From Paraglaciecola arctica (GTDB lineage: Bacteria; Pseudomonadota; Gammaproteobacteria; Enterobacterales; Alteromonadaceae): DNA of 64,000 nucleotides. Positions 7,225 to 16,126 of this stretch are shown in pieces. The notes under the pieces are model-generated. The model made no database searches. It saw only the letters and a program-made list of their open reading frames with translations, and had not been told where the DNA came from. The stretch's first letter is position 1. Every line of letters begins with the position of its first letter. Made by a program: the position numbers and the translations under genes. The stretch is from NCBI RefSeq assembly GCF_018861065.1, contig NZ_JAHKQO010000031.1, forward strand, positions 1 through 64,000, written 5' to 3'.

Positions 7225-8145
7225 TTGCATCGGGTACAATCGCTGTGGAGTGGTTATGGTGAGATTTCTCGCTATGTTAGCCCTAGGCTCAATATTTCGA
7301 TTATTGTAAAACATATTTCTCCGCCGCTTGAAGCGCATCATCCTAGAGGTTGGAATACTCAAGTCGGGCATCAACGTAAATTAAAATCATACCAAATAGA
7401 AGCGAATTTCTATCGACGCTATGGCCGTTTATGTGATGAGTTTTGTGTGTTACCTCAATTATTGACTGAATTTTCCGACGGTTTACAACAGGTATTGGTG
7501 CTACAAGATCTCGACCAACAAGGATTTAGGTTGCGCAAAAACCAAGCATCTATGTCTGATGTGAAGTCTGGCATTAAGTGGTTGGCGTATTTTCACGCTA
7601 GATTTTTGCAGCAAAACATTACAGACCTTTGGCCTATTGGTACTTACTGGTATTTAGCGACTCGCCAAGAAGAGTTTAAGGTGATGCAGGCTGGTCAATT
7701 GAAAGACTCAGCTCAAGCGATAGACTCGGTGTTAAATAACGCCCACTTTCAAACGCTGGTGCATGGAGATGCTAAACTGGCAAATTTCTGTTTTGCTGAC
7801 GATGCCAATATTGACGGATTGGCAGCGGTAGATTTTCAATATGTCGGTAAAGGGGTAGGGGTTAAAGATCTGGTTTACTTTTTAGGTGGCTGCCTCAATC
7901 AAGATGAATTAGTCAAATATGAGCAAAGCCTAGTGCAAGAGTATTTTGCAGTGCTTAGTAAAGCACTGAGTCATTACCAAATAGACATTGATTTTACGGG
8001 CTTACAGCAAGAGTGGCGCGACTTATATGCCTTTGCTTGGGCCGACTTTTACCGATTTTTGTTAGGTTGGAGTCCTGAGCATTATAAAATTAATGCCCAT
8101 ATGCAAAAGCAAACCGATATCGCACTTAGCAGGTTACCAAAATAA
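7225..8145 (+). CDS. aminoglycoside-phosphotransferase-fold kinase (choline/ecdysteroid kinase-like)
   Basis: This 306-residue protein shows the APH/choline-kinase catalytic core: LVHGDAKLANFCF carries the HGDxxxxN motif with the catalytic aspartate and metal-binding asparagine, and AVDFQYVGKGVGVKDLVYFL carries the DFG-like aspartate. A small-molecule hydroxyl kinase is likely; the substrate is unknown. The start is uncertain. TTG at 7225 is the first ordinary start, but the frame stays open and protein-like back to 7135, and CTG at 7216 is another option, so the true N terminus may be a few residues longer. It is followed 52 bp later by a membrane protein gene, probably in one transcript. 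Confidence 0.75.
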   Translation: MHRVQSLWSGYGEISRYVSPRLNISIIVKHISPPLEAHHPRGWNTQVGHQRKLKSYQIEANFYRRYGRLCDEFCVLPQLLTEFSDGLQQVLVLQDLDQQGFRLRKNQASMSDVKSGIKWLAYFHARFLQQNITDLWPIGTYWYLATRQEEFKVMQAGQLKDSAQAIDSVLNNAHFQTLVHGDAKLANFCFADDANIDGLAAVDFQYVGKGVGVKDLVYFLGGCLNQDELVKYEQSLVQEYFAVLSKALSHYQIDIDFTGLQQEWRDLYAFAWADFYRFLLGWSPEHYKINAHMQKQTDIALSRLPK

Positions 8146-8197
8146 TGACGCAATTCACCGCAGCAAAAAGTAGACAGCTTACACAGGAAAATATTAA

Positions 8198-8878
8198 ATG
8201 ACATCTACGCTATCAAACGGGGCAAGGCTCATCGGTAATATAAAAGCGGCCATAGGTGTCAATTTGTTACCTGGCGTGTGTTTACAGTTGTTTGCTTTGA
8301 CTATTGGTTTAAGTTATTTCTATTGGCCTGCTTCGCAGCCTATGTTTCAGTTTTTTGCCGATTTAAAAGTAGAATATGGGGCGTTATATGCGGTAATTTC
8401 AACTGCGCTATTTGGTGGCTTGTTACCTTTTTTATATATGTTTATGAGTGGAAAAATTCGCTTTTTGCCTTTTTCTCAATTGCTTTTTTATGTGCTGATT
8501 TGGGCTTTTCTAGGTGGGTTAATTAACGGGTTTTACGGGTTTCAAGTGGTGTTGTTTGGCGATGGTAACGACTGGCTTACCATAGTGAAGAAAACTGCTT
8601 TTGATCAATTTGTATTTTCTACCTTTTTGACCGGACCTATGATTGCCTTAGCTTTTTTATGGAAAGATCAGCAGTTTAATTGGCAGAAAACTAAAATGCA
8701 CTTTGATGAACTTATCAAAGTACAAATACCCACCACAGTAGTGACCACTTGGATTATTTGGATCCCAGCGGTGAGTGTTATTTACATGATGCCGAGCAAC
8801 TTACAAATACCCCTGTTTAATCTGGTGTTATGCTTTTTTGTATTGATCTTGGCTATCTTAAATGTAGATGAAAAATAA
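8198..8878 (+). CDS. multi-helix membrane protein, possibly Mpv17/PMP22-like
   Basis: This 226-residue protein has about five or six membrane helices. The C-terminal half has the order of features seen in the Mpv17/PMP22 family: a DQ pair before a helix (FDQFVFSTFLTGP), then W...K..FDELIKVQIP, then a W-x-x-W-x-P helix (TTWIIWIPAVSVIYMMP) and a last helix after P-S-N-L-Q. That family is best known as mitochondrial and peroxisomal channels but has bacterial members. The match is by eye and the N-terminal half is unlike the family. It is probably co-transcribed with the kinase gene upstream. AGGA sits ten bases before the ATG. Confidence 0.6.
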   Translation: MTSTLSNGARLIGNIKAAIGVNLLPGVCLQLFALTIGLSYFYWPASQPMFQFFADLKVEYGALYAVISTALFGGLLPFLYMFMSGKIRFLPFSQLLFYVLIWAFLGGLINGFYGFQVVLFGDGNDWLTIVKKTAFDQFVFSTFLTGPMIALAFLWKDQQFNWQKTKMHFDELIKVQIPTTVVTTWIIWIPAVSVIYMMPSNLQIPLFNLVLCFFVLILAILNVDEK

Positions 8879-8908
8879 TCGCTATCTACAAAACCTGTTT
8901 TTCGCAAA

Positions 8909-9754
8909 TTACCTCGTTAGTTCTAATTGCTTAAAATCACTATTACTAAAATCGCTATTAGGCTGTGCTGTATCTGGGTATACATCGTTTGCGCCAAACT
9001 TATCTACTGCCCAATGATAAACCTTAGCCATAAAACTAGGCATTCCGGCTTCAATTAACATATCGTGAAACAGTTGGTCTACTTGTACTTTGGTGAGTGG
9101 GATAGTGTCTAAATATTGATAAAGTGCATCGTGTACTAAACTCGCGTGCATACATAACTGCCAAAATACCTTTTTTTCAACTAGTTGACCTTGTTGCGTG
9201 ATGCTTTGAACTGTGTGCTCGCCGTGCCACCAATCGGGCGTGCCTATTAATGCCAACCAAAAAAATAAACGTTTTGGCGTGCAGCCATCCCAAGCGTATG
9301 CCTTAGGTTGGGTTAAATCATAACTGACGGTTTTAGATTCTAGATTGACTTCTGAGGTGCCGGGATTAACGATGATTTTACCGTCATCAATGACTAGCCA
9401 GTCACTATAAAAAAACTTGTCGTTGGCCGAAGATTCGTTGCGAACCAAAGGGTAATCTATGTAATTAATCCATGGTCCTTCTCTGTCCCGGCTCGCAAAT
9501 CCCCATTTTTGCAATTCTGATTGTTTGGATTTTTTAGCGCGGCGATCGCGTATGTTCCATCCAGCTTGCCTAGGTAAAAACAAACCTAAACAGACAAAAC
9601 ATCCTGCATATAAACTCAGCCTTATTAGGTTAGGATAAAACCAAAATAAGAACAGCAATAAACCCGCACCGATTAACAGGGCCACTTTCATGGACATATC
9701 CATTTTAGTGACTTTAGGTTGGGTTTGGTTAGGCAAGTCGTTGCTAGTGTTCAT
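8909..9754 (-). CDS. membrane-anchored DUF1353-like protein
   Basis: The ATG at 9754 is chosen because AGGG lies just upstream; a longer frame from 9781 has no ribosome site. The product has 281 residues with two hydrophobic segments near the N terminus (about 24-60). A soluble part follows with AWDGCTPKR, then HASLVHDALYQYL and a conserved VDQLFHDMLIEAGM. The DGxTPK...HDxLYQ...LF..L pattern is that of DUF1353, known from phage genomes and from bacteria, with no firm function. Two conserved histidines and aspartates could form a metal or hydrolytic site. It is convergent with the Mpv17-like gene. Confidence 0.6.
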   Translation of the reverse strand: MNTSNDLPNQTQPKVTKMDMSMKVALLIGAGLLLFLFWFYPNLIRLSLYAGCFVCLGLFLPRQAGWNIRDRRAKKSKQSELQKWGFASRDREGPWINYIDYPLVRNESSANDKFFYSDWLVIDDGKIIVNPGTSEVNLESKTVSYDLTQPKAYAWDGCTPKRLFFWLALIGTPDWWHGEHTVQSITQQGQLVEKKVFWQLCMHASLVHDALYQYLDTIPLTKVQVDQLFHDMLIEAGMPSFMAKVYHWAVDKFGANDVYPDTAQPNSDFSNSDFKQLELTR

Positions 9755-9914
9755 AAATTTCCCTATCGTATATTGGCGCAAATAATCTCCAGTATAGAAG
9801 TGAAATTTAAATTGTCTGCAACAGTTTGATACTTTTTACTTTAACAGACGTATCGAAATCACTCGCTAGTGCCCCCATACTCAACCTACTTGATAAATTT
9901 AAGAGAACAATACT

Positions 9915-11663
9915 TTGCAATCCCCTAAAACAAGTACCGTTATGAAATGGCTGTTTGGTCAACTTCGTCCTTATAAATCTAAAGTGTTTTTTGCTATAAC
10001 CGCATTAATTATTGGTGCCGGCGCATGGTTATTATTAGGCCAAGGTATTAAAGCTGTTGTTGATGATGGTTTCATCGCTAACAATGCGAATAAGCTAAAT
10101 CAAACCATGTTTTTAGTGATGGGCATTGCTTTGGTAGGCAGTATTGCGGCTTACTTTCGATTTTATTGGATGATTTGGTTAGGCGAAAGAGTCAGCGCAG
10201 ACATACGTCAAAAAGTGTATGGACATTTGTTAACCTTGTCCCCTGCGTTTTTTGCCAAAACTCGCACCGGTGAAGTCATTTCTCGTTTTACCGCAGATAC
10301 CACATTACTGCAGTCTGTGGTGGGTATGGGGTTATCCATGGGATTACGGTCAAGTATTACCTTTATTGGTGCACTGCTGTTGATGCTTTTTTCAAGCCCT
10401 ATGCTGACCTTATATGTACTGATTGCCGTGCCAATAGTCCTGCTACCCATAAGAATTTTTGGTGCTAAAGTCCGGTTGTACTCCAAAAATAGTCAAGATA
10501 AAGTGGCTGACGTGGGCGCCTACGTTGACGAAACCCTACATGAAATCCATACCGTTCAAGCCTATTCTCATGAAAAGATAGATAATAGCTTATTCAGGGA
10601 GCGGATCGAAAGTGTAATGGGAGCGGCACATTTTAGGATTAAATTCCGTGCATTGCTGGTGGCATGTATTATGGCGATTAGCATTATCGCTATTACCTTG
10701 GTGGCCTGGGTAGGGGCTCAGCAAGTATTGACTGGTGAACTTAGCGCCGGAGAACTCACTGCTTTTATGTTTTATGCGGTGATGGCAGGTGGTGCAGTAG
10801 CGACCATTAGCGAAGTAATAGGTGAAGTGCAAAAGGCTGCTGGAGCCAGCGAACGTTTGATGGAGTTACTTAACACTCAAACGAGTATTGAGTCACCGCC
10901 ATCCCCCTTTGCGTTGCCTAGTAAAATTAGTGGTGAAATCGCGCTGCAGAATGTGAGCTTTCATTATCCACAAACTGATGCCGTGACTGTGATAAAGGCG
11001 TTAAACTTGCGGATAAAAAGTGGTGAACGAGTGGCATTGGTGGGGCCTAGTGGTGCCGGTAAATCAACTTTGTTCCAATTATTATTGCGCTTCTATGACA
11101 CTACTAGTGGGCATATAACCTTAGAAAATAAAGATATCAAATCTTTAGATGTGTCAGCACTACGTGATCAATTTGCTTTGGTACCTCAAGAGTCAGTGAT
11201 ATTTGCTAGTAGTGTCAAAGACAACATTGCTTACGGCCGCACCAATGCCACTGAGTTGGAGATTGAAAACGCAGCTAAAGCGGCGCGGGCCCATGAGTTT
11301 ATTAGCGAGTTACCAGAAGGTTACCAAACTAATTTAGGTGAACGGGGTGTGCGCTTATCTGGTGGCCAAAAACAACGCATTGCCATCGCCAGAGCGATAT
11401 TGGCAGACCGCCCAATACTTCTGTTAGATGAAGCCACTAGTTCTTTAGATGCAGCCAATGAGCAACACGTAAAATTAGCTTTGGAAGAATTGATGAAAAA
11501 CAAAACCACTTTGATCATTGCCCACAGACTGGCTACTGTTATCAACGCAGACAGAATAGTGGTGATGGACAAAGGAGAAATTGTCGCCATAGGCACACAT
11601 CAAGAACTCGTTGACAGTAACGACTTGTACCGAGAGTTTGCGCAACTGCAGTTGGTGAGTTAG
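9915..11663 (+). CDS. MsbA-type ABC exporter, fused permease and ATPase
   Basis: This 582-residue half-transporter is of ABC type IV exporter design. Residues 1-310 form a six-helix permease, and 330-582 form the ATPase with Walker A GPSGAGKST (about 376), the Q-loop in LVPQESVIF, signature LSGGQKQR (about 481), Walker B ILLLDEAT (about 501) and the H-loop IIAHRLAT. It works as a dimer in the inner membrane. It could export lipids, peptides or drugs; the usual lpxK neighbour of msbA is absent, so I do not name it msbA. The start is TTG at 9915 with AAGAGA upstream; ATG at 9942 is the alternative. Peptide deformylase follows 69 bp downstream. Confidence 0.9.
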   Translation: MQSPKTSTVMKWLFGQLRPYKSKVFFAITALIIGAGAWLLLGQGIKAVVDDGFIANNANKLNQTMFLVMGIALVGSIAAYFRFYWMIWLGERVSADIRQKVYGHLLTLSPAFFAKTRTGEVISRFTADTTLLQSVVGMGLSMGLRSSITFIGALLLMLFSSPMLTLYVLIAVPIVLLPIRIFGAKVRLYSKNSQDKVADVGAYVDETLHEIHTVQAYSHEKIDNSLFRERIESVMGAAHFRIKFRALLVACIMAISIIAITLVAWVGAQQVLTGELSAGELTAFMFYAVMAGGAVATISEVIGEVQKAAGASERLMELLNTQTSIESPPSPFALPSKISGEIALQNVSFHYPQTDAVTVIKALNLRIKSGERVALVGPSGAGKSTLFQLLLRFYDTTSGHITLENKDIKSLDVSALRDQFALVPQESVIFASSVKDNIAYGRTNATELEIENAAKAARAHEFISELPEGYQTNLGERGVRLSGGQKQRIAIARAILADRPILLLDEATSSLDAANEQHVKLALEELMKNKTTLIIAHRLATVINADRIVVMDKGEIVAIGTHQELVDSNDLYREFAQLQLVS

Positions 11664-11732
11664 CAGCAATATCTCGCTGCTAACAACGAGATGCTGGCGA
11701 AAAAATAACAGTTAAGTGATAAGAGAAAGTAT

Positions 11733-12251
11733 ATGAAAATAGCACAGGTGGGTGAGGAAATACTTAGGACTCCCGCAACGCAGGTAGAGCAAGATGAATT
11801 TGCATCTGAGTCACTGAATACATTTATTGAAGAATTACTAGAGACTATGCTTGAGGCAAACGGCATTGGTATCGCAGCCCCTCAGGTATTTGATCCTCGA
11901 GCCATTATGATTATTGCTTCACGTGCAAATGTTCGTTATCCCGATGCGCCTGAGATGCAACCATTGGTTATGATAAATCCTTGCATCAAACGAATTAGTG
12001 ATAACCAAGTGTGGGAGTGGGAAGGGTGTTTATCTGTGCCAGGATTGCGTGGTCGAATTGAACGTCCTAATTCAGTTGAAGTCACGTATTTAAATACAAG
12101 CGGTGATGTACAAACTATTCAATTAGAAGGTTTTGTGGCGCGCATTTTTTTACATGAATTTGATCATTTAATTGGTAAAACTTGGCTGGATCATATTACC
12201 AGTACACAAAATATTATGGCAAATGACGTTTGGGCCGCTAAATTCACTTAA
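11733..12251 (+). CDS. def: peptide deformylase
   Basis: This 172-residue metalloenzyme removes the formyl group from the N terminus of new proteins. The three family motifs are present: GIGIAAPQV at 44-52, EGCLSVP with metal ligand Cys99, and HEFDHLIG with His141, Glu142 and His145. The usual glutamine before HE is leucine here, as in some secondary deformylases. It is not next to fmt, where the housekeeping def normally sits, so this is likely an extra copy. The start has AAGAGAAAG upstream. Confidence 0.9.
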   Translation: MKIAQVGEEILRTPATQVEQDEFASESLNTFIEELLETMLEANGIGIAAPQVFDPRAIMIIASRANVRYPDAPEMQPLVMINPCIKRISDNQVWEWEGCLSVPGLRGRIERPNSVEVTYLNTSGDVQTIQLEGFVARIFLHEFDHLIGKTWLDHITSTQNIMANDVWAAKFT

Positions 12252-12321
12252 CGAACTTTACTAAGTCGGTTAGCATGAGGTCCCAAAACAACTTATTTCT
12301 TACACCTTTTGGATAGTAATA

Positions 12322-13569
12322 TTGATTTCTTTTTCTTCATTTAAAACTTTAGTTTTCGCCACAGGTTTAACCTCGTTGTCTTTTGTGGCCCATGGACAGC
12401 AAAGTTCAACGCCTGAAGCAGATTCATTTGGACAGTGCATTGAACGGCTGCAACAAGAAGCCCGTGATGCAGGTGTATCTGAACGCACAACAGTAGACAT
12501 TTTAGGGCAAGTAAAGCCCCTAGAGAGGATTCTAAGTTACGACCGCAATCAGCCCGAGTTTGTGCAAACCTTTACGGGGTATTTTTCAAAAAGAGTGACC
12601 GATTGGCGTATCAACAAAGGTCGCGAAAAATTACAGGAACACAAAGAGTTTTTGGCAGAATTAACCAAGCAATATGGAGTGCCAGCCCAATACCTCATTG
12701 CGTTTTGGGGCCTAGAAACTAACTTTGGTAGCTACAAAGGAAAAACCCCGATAATACCAGCGTTAACGACTCTGGCTTGTGATCAACGTAGAAGTGTTTA
12801 TTTTTCTGGTGAGCTAGTTCAAGCTTTGTTGCTGCTTGAGCGAGAAGAGCTTGACCATAAGCAGATGGTTGGTTCATGGGCTGGCGCTATGGGCCACACT
12901 CAATTTATGCCTACCGCCTACATGAAATATGCCAAAGACGGTGACGGCGATGGCAAAATAGATTTGTGGAACAATGAACTAGACGCGCTGGCATCAGCGG
13001 CTCATTTTTTACAAAACCTAGGCTGGAAAACAGGTTATAGATGGGGCCGCGAAGTCATCATACCCGAAGGTTTTGACTATCAATTGGCCGGTAAATCCCA
13101 ACCTCAACCCTTGTCATTTTGGTCACAACAAAACGTCACTCAAGTAGGTGGTAAACCACTAGGTGAAAGTGACTTAAAATCTGCACTACTTGTGCCTGCC
13201 GGGCATACCGGATCGGCGTTTATGGTGTACCCTAATTTTGATGTGATATTACGTTGGAACAACTCCGAGTACTACGGCATAGCAGTAGGCCATTTGGCAG
13301 ACCGTATCAACGGCAAAGGTACTCTATCAAAACCACTACCCGAACTACCAAACTACACATTAGTTGAAATGCAGCAATTCCAAGAAAAACTCAATCAGTT
13401 GGGTTACGACGTAGGTGAAGCTGATGGCATATTAGGGCCAGCAACCCGCAAAGGTGTACGCGCATTTCAAGTGACTGTGGGTTTGATTGCTGATGGTTAT
13501 CCCTCAAAAGAGACAGTTGAAGCGGTGAAGAATGCGCCTGTGGAAATCGATGACGCGAAAAATAGTTGA
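12322..13569 (+). CDS. MltB-type lytic murein transglycosylase with peptidoglycan-binding domain
   Basis: This 415-residue exported enzyme cleaves the glycan strand of peptidoglycan to form 1,6-anhydro ends. A signal peptide covers about residues 1-25. The catalytic domain (about 35-330) has AFWGLETNFG with the catalytic glutamate and GAMGHTQFMPTAYMKYAKDGDGDG typical of the MltB/SltB family (key parts GHTQFMP and the DGDGDG loop). A PG_binding_1 domain follows at about 345-405 (FQEKLNQLGYDVG...DGILGPATRKGVRAFQ). There is no lipobox, so it should be periplasmic rather than lipid-anchored. The start is TTG at 12322 with GGA nine bases upstream; no ATG alternative keeps the signal peptide. Confidence 0.88.
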   Translation: MISFSSFKTLVFATGLTSLSFVAHGQQSSTPEADSFGQCIERLQQEARDAGVSERTTVDILGQVKPLERILSYDRNQPEFVQTFTGYFSKRVTDWRINKGREKLQEHKEFLAELTKQYGVPAQYLIAFWGLETNFGSYKGKTPIIPALTTLACDQRRSVYFSGELVQALLLLEREELDHKQMVGSWAGAMGHTQFMPTAYMKYAKDGDGDGKIDLWNNELDALASAAHFLQNLGWKTGYRWGREVIIPEGFDYQLAGKSQPQPLSFWSQQNVTQVGGKPLGESDLKSALLVPAGHTGSAFMVYPNFDVILRWNNSEYYGIAVGHLADRINGKGTLSKPLPELPNYTLVEMQQFQEKLNQLGYDVGEADGILGPATRKGVRAFQVTVGLIADGYPSKETVEAVKNAPVEIDDAKNS

Positions 13570-13625
13570 TTGATTTAACTTATCGACATATTGATTAACT
13601 CGCGCTGATTTTTTATTACTTTGTT

Positions 13626-13675
13626 ATGTATTGCTACCTTAGTAGCAATACATTGAATAGTAGCAATACATTGAA
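13626..13675. repeat. hairpin overlapping an 18-bp tandem repeat
   Basis: A perfect 12-bp stem, ATGTATTGCTAC pairing with GTAGCAATACAT around CTTA, overlaps two perfect copies of TAGTAGCAATACATTGAA (13640-13657 and 13658-13675). The left arm could pair with either copy. No T run follows, so it is not a normal terminator. The rest of the 370-bp gap (13570-13939) shows no gene I accept; a short minus-strand frame there is discussed among the rejected items. Confidence 0.7.
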
Positions 13676-13939
13676 ATGGGGAATGGTTGTGTTATCACTA
13701 GTCTCCCTTTGCTCTAGAACAATCGACAATTAACCCGACGACACCACACAAAAAATTTTGGCAACTGATTAAATGACTGCTGATCCGACATTGAAGCATT
13801 ACGTTTATGGGGTAACTAAGTTTCAAATATACGAATAAATCGCGTCGCTTACAGGCGTTGGTTATCCCCAAGTTCAGGTTACCTAAATTAGCTTGTTCGC
13901 AGAGTTCATAACGGAAGTTATAGGCCGATTTTTGCCTTT

Positions 13940-16036
13940 TCAAACATCCCAAATACCCAAAACAGTTTTTTTAATATCGGTAATGGCAAGCTTGGCTGAA
14001 TCCTTTTCTTGTTGGTTAAGTTGTATTCTAGGAAAGTGGGTGCTGTCTAATAATTTAAGCACTTGCTCTGTTAAGAATCGACTTTTGGCTCCGTAAACAT
14101 GCCGGTCACCGTGGCGTTGTTGTTCTGGCACCCAATATTTCAACGGTTGCATTAAATGCAGTTCATCTTTAGCGCGGGTAATGGCCACATTTAGCAAACG
14201 TCTTTCTTCCTCTAAGCTGCGTTTGTTGCCCGCCGCATATTCGTTGGGGAAGTTGCCATCAGCCACATTCAGCACAAAAACATTGGTCCATTCTTGACCT
14301 TTGGCACTGTGCACTGTTGATAAAATTAGAAAGTCGTCATCGATTAAAGGCGGACCTGCAAGATCTCCTGAAGACTGAGGTGGATCTAAAGTCAGTTCTG
14401 TTAAAAAGCGTTGTCGTGATGGAAACTGCTGAGATATTTGCGCCAGTTGTTCAATGTCACCAAAACGAACAAAGTGATCATCGTAGTTAATCTCCAACAA
14501 TTCTTTATAGATGTTAACCACAGCATTGACTTGCTCTGACCAAACAATGCTATTGGTATGGATAGCGCTCAGTACTTTTACTAATGCTTGAAATAACTCA
14601 TTTGCTACTTGCGGCATAGGGTAATCAAGTAGTTCGCTAAATGTGTAGTGTTTTGCGGTAAGAGAATTAATGACTTTTTCGGCTATTTTTGGCCCAACAC
14701 TGGGTAATAACTTTAACACCCTAAAGGCTGAAATTTTATGTTTTGGGTTATCGGCCCAGCGCAAAATCGACAGTAAATCTTTGACATGTGCGGCTTCTAA
14801 AAACTTAAGCCCACCATGTTTAACAAAAGGAATATTACGTCGGGTCAGTTCAAGTTCGAGGCGGTCACTGTGATAACTCGACCTAAACAATACCGCTTGT
14901 TTTTTTAATTCAATACCTTGCTCACGTGCGGCTAACACTGTTTCGACAATATATTCGGCTTGTTTAGTCTCATCTTCTACCGAGACTAATTTAGGTCTAG
15001 TTCCTGATTTTCTGTCACTGAATAATTCTACTTTGTAACCCTCAGTTCCTTCACTGAGTAAAACATTGGACACGTCCAAAATAGCTTGATGAGAACGATA
15101 ATTTTGTTTGAGTGAAATGACTCTGGCAGGTGGGCTAAATTGCTGTGGAAAATTTAATATATTGTCCACATCAGCTGCCCTGAAAGAATAGATAGACTGG
15201 GCATCGTCTCCCACTACCGTTAAGCCTTTACCAGTCGGAAAAAATCCCATTAGAATACCGGCTTGTAACACATTGGTATCTTGGTATTCGTCTACCAATA
15301 TATAGTCAAATTGTTCCCGAACCTGTTTGGCTATTTCTGGCACTTGGGCCATGTGGTAGCAGTACAAAAGCAAGTCATCATAGTCTAAGCACAATTGCTC
15401 AATTTTTGCTTTAGCGTAGGCAGCAAATAAGCGGGTTAACTCTTTGTCCCATTGGCGGCAGTAGGGAAAATGGGCATCTAGAATTTCTTCAATGGGTTGT
15501 TTGCTATTCACACAGCGTGAGTAAATATCCAAGCAGGTTTTCTTTTTAGGGAAGCGCTTTACCGTGGATGTAAAATCCAATTCATGGCGTATAACATCAA
15601 TCATATCAGCGCTGTCATTGCGATCCATGATAGTAAAATCACTTTCAAGACCAATGGCGTTGGCGTGCTCTCTAAGTAAACGAGCCGCGATAGAATGGAA
15701 AGTGCCCATCCAAGAAATTTTGATTGATTGATAAGTTGGGGCTTTACCCTTACCCGTTTTTTTCATTAGTTGCTGTTCGACAATGCGATTGGCCCGAGAC
15801 GATAATTCACTTGCCGCACGACGCGCGAAAGTCATCAGAAGAATACGATCAGGGGATTTGCCATTTAGAATTAACTGTGCGGTTTTATGTGCCAGAGTGT
15901 TGGTTTTACCCGTGCCTGCTCCGGCTATGATAAGCAGAGGTGCTTGATTGTTGTTGCTTATAGAGTCGGTACTCTCAAGGTCGGCACATTCAACAGCTTG
16001 TTGTTGTTCTTTGTTTAGCAGCATAGTATCAAGCAT
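13940..16036 (-). CDS. UvrD/Rep-family ATP-dependent DNA helicase
   Basis: Superfamily 1A helicase of about 698 residues. In order it shows motif I AGAGTGKT, motif II FDYILVDEYQDTN, motif III VVGDDAQSIYSFR, motif IV with LKQNYRSHQAIL, motif V STVHSAKGQEWTNVFV and motif VI RRLLNVAITRAKDEL. These give a 3'-5' DNA translocase with 1A, 1B, 2A and 2B subdomains. The neighbours give no repair pathway, and the sequence differs enough from UvrD, Rep and RecB that I do not use those names. ATG at 16036 is chosen; TTG at 16054 with GGA upstream would add six residues. Confidence 0.9.
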   Translation of the reverse strand: MLDTMLLNKEQQQAVECADLESTDSISNNNQAPLLIIAGAGTGKTNTLAHKTAQLILNGKSPDRILLMTFARRAASELSSRANRIVEQQLMKKTGKGKAPTYQSIKISWMGTFHSIAARLLREHANAIGLESDFTIMDRNDSADMIDVIRHELDFTSTVKRFPKKKTCLDIYSRCVNSKQPIEEILDAHFPYCRQWDKELTRLFAAYAKAKIEQLCLDYDDLLLYCYHMAQVPEIAKQVREQFDYILVDEYQDTNVLQAGILMGFFPTGKGLTVVGDDAQSIYSFRAADVDNILNFPQQFSPPARVISLKQNYRSHQAILDVSNVLLSEGTEGYKVELFSDRKSGTRPKLVSVEDETKQAEYIVETVLAAREQGIELKKQAVLFRSSYHSDRLELELTRRNIPFVKHGGLKFLEAAHVKDLLSILRWADNPKHKISAFRVLKLLPSVGPKIAEKVINSLTAKHYTFSELLDYPMPQVANELFQALVKVLSAIHTNSIVWSEQVNAVVNIYKELLEINYDDHFVRFGDIEQLAQISQQFPSRQRFLTELTLDPPQSSGDLAGPPLIDDDFLILSTVHSAKGQEWTNVFVLNVADGNFPNEYAAGNKRSLEEERRLLNVAITRAKDELHLMQPLKYWVPEQQRHGDRHVYGAKSRFLTEQVLKLLDSTHFPRIQLNQQEKDSAKLAITDIKKTVLGIWDV

Positions 16037-16126
16037 TATTTCTATCAAACCCAATGAATTCCAATGCTTAATATAATGGATTATCCTTTGGCTGTATATA
16101 TATACAGTTTTCGCTAATCGCGAATT

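Noticed and set aside
13698-13952. An 84-codon minus-strand frame overlapping the helicase stop codon
   Set aside because: It starts at a TTG without a ribosome site, has odd composition (many C, N and basic residues) and no recognisable domain. It lies where only intergenic DNA is expected.
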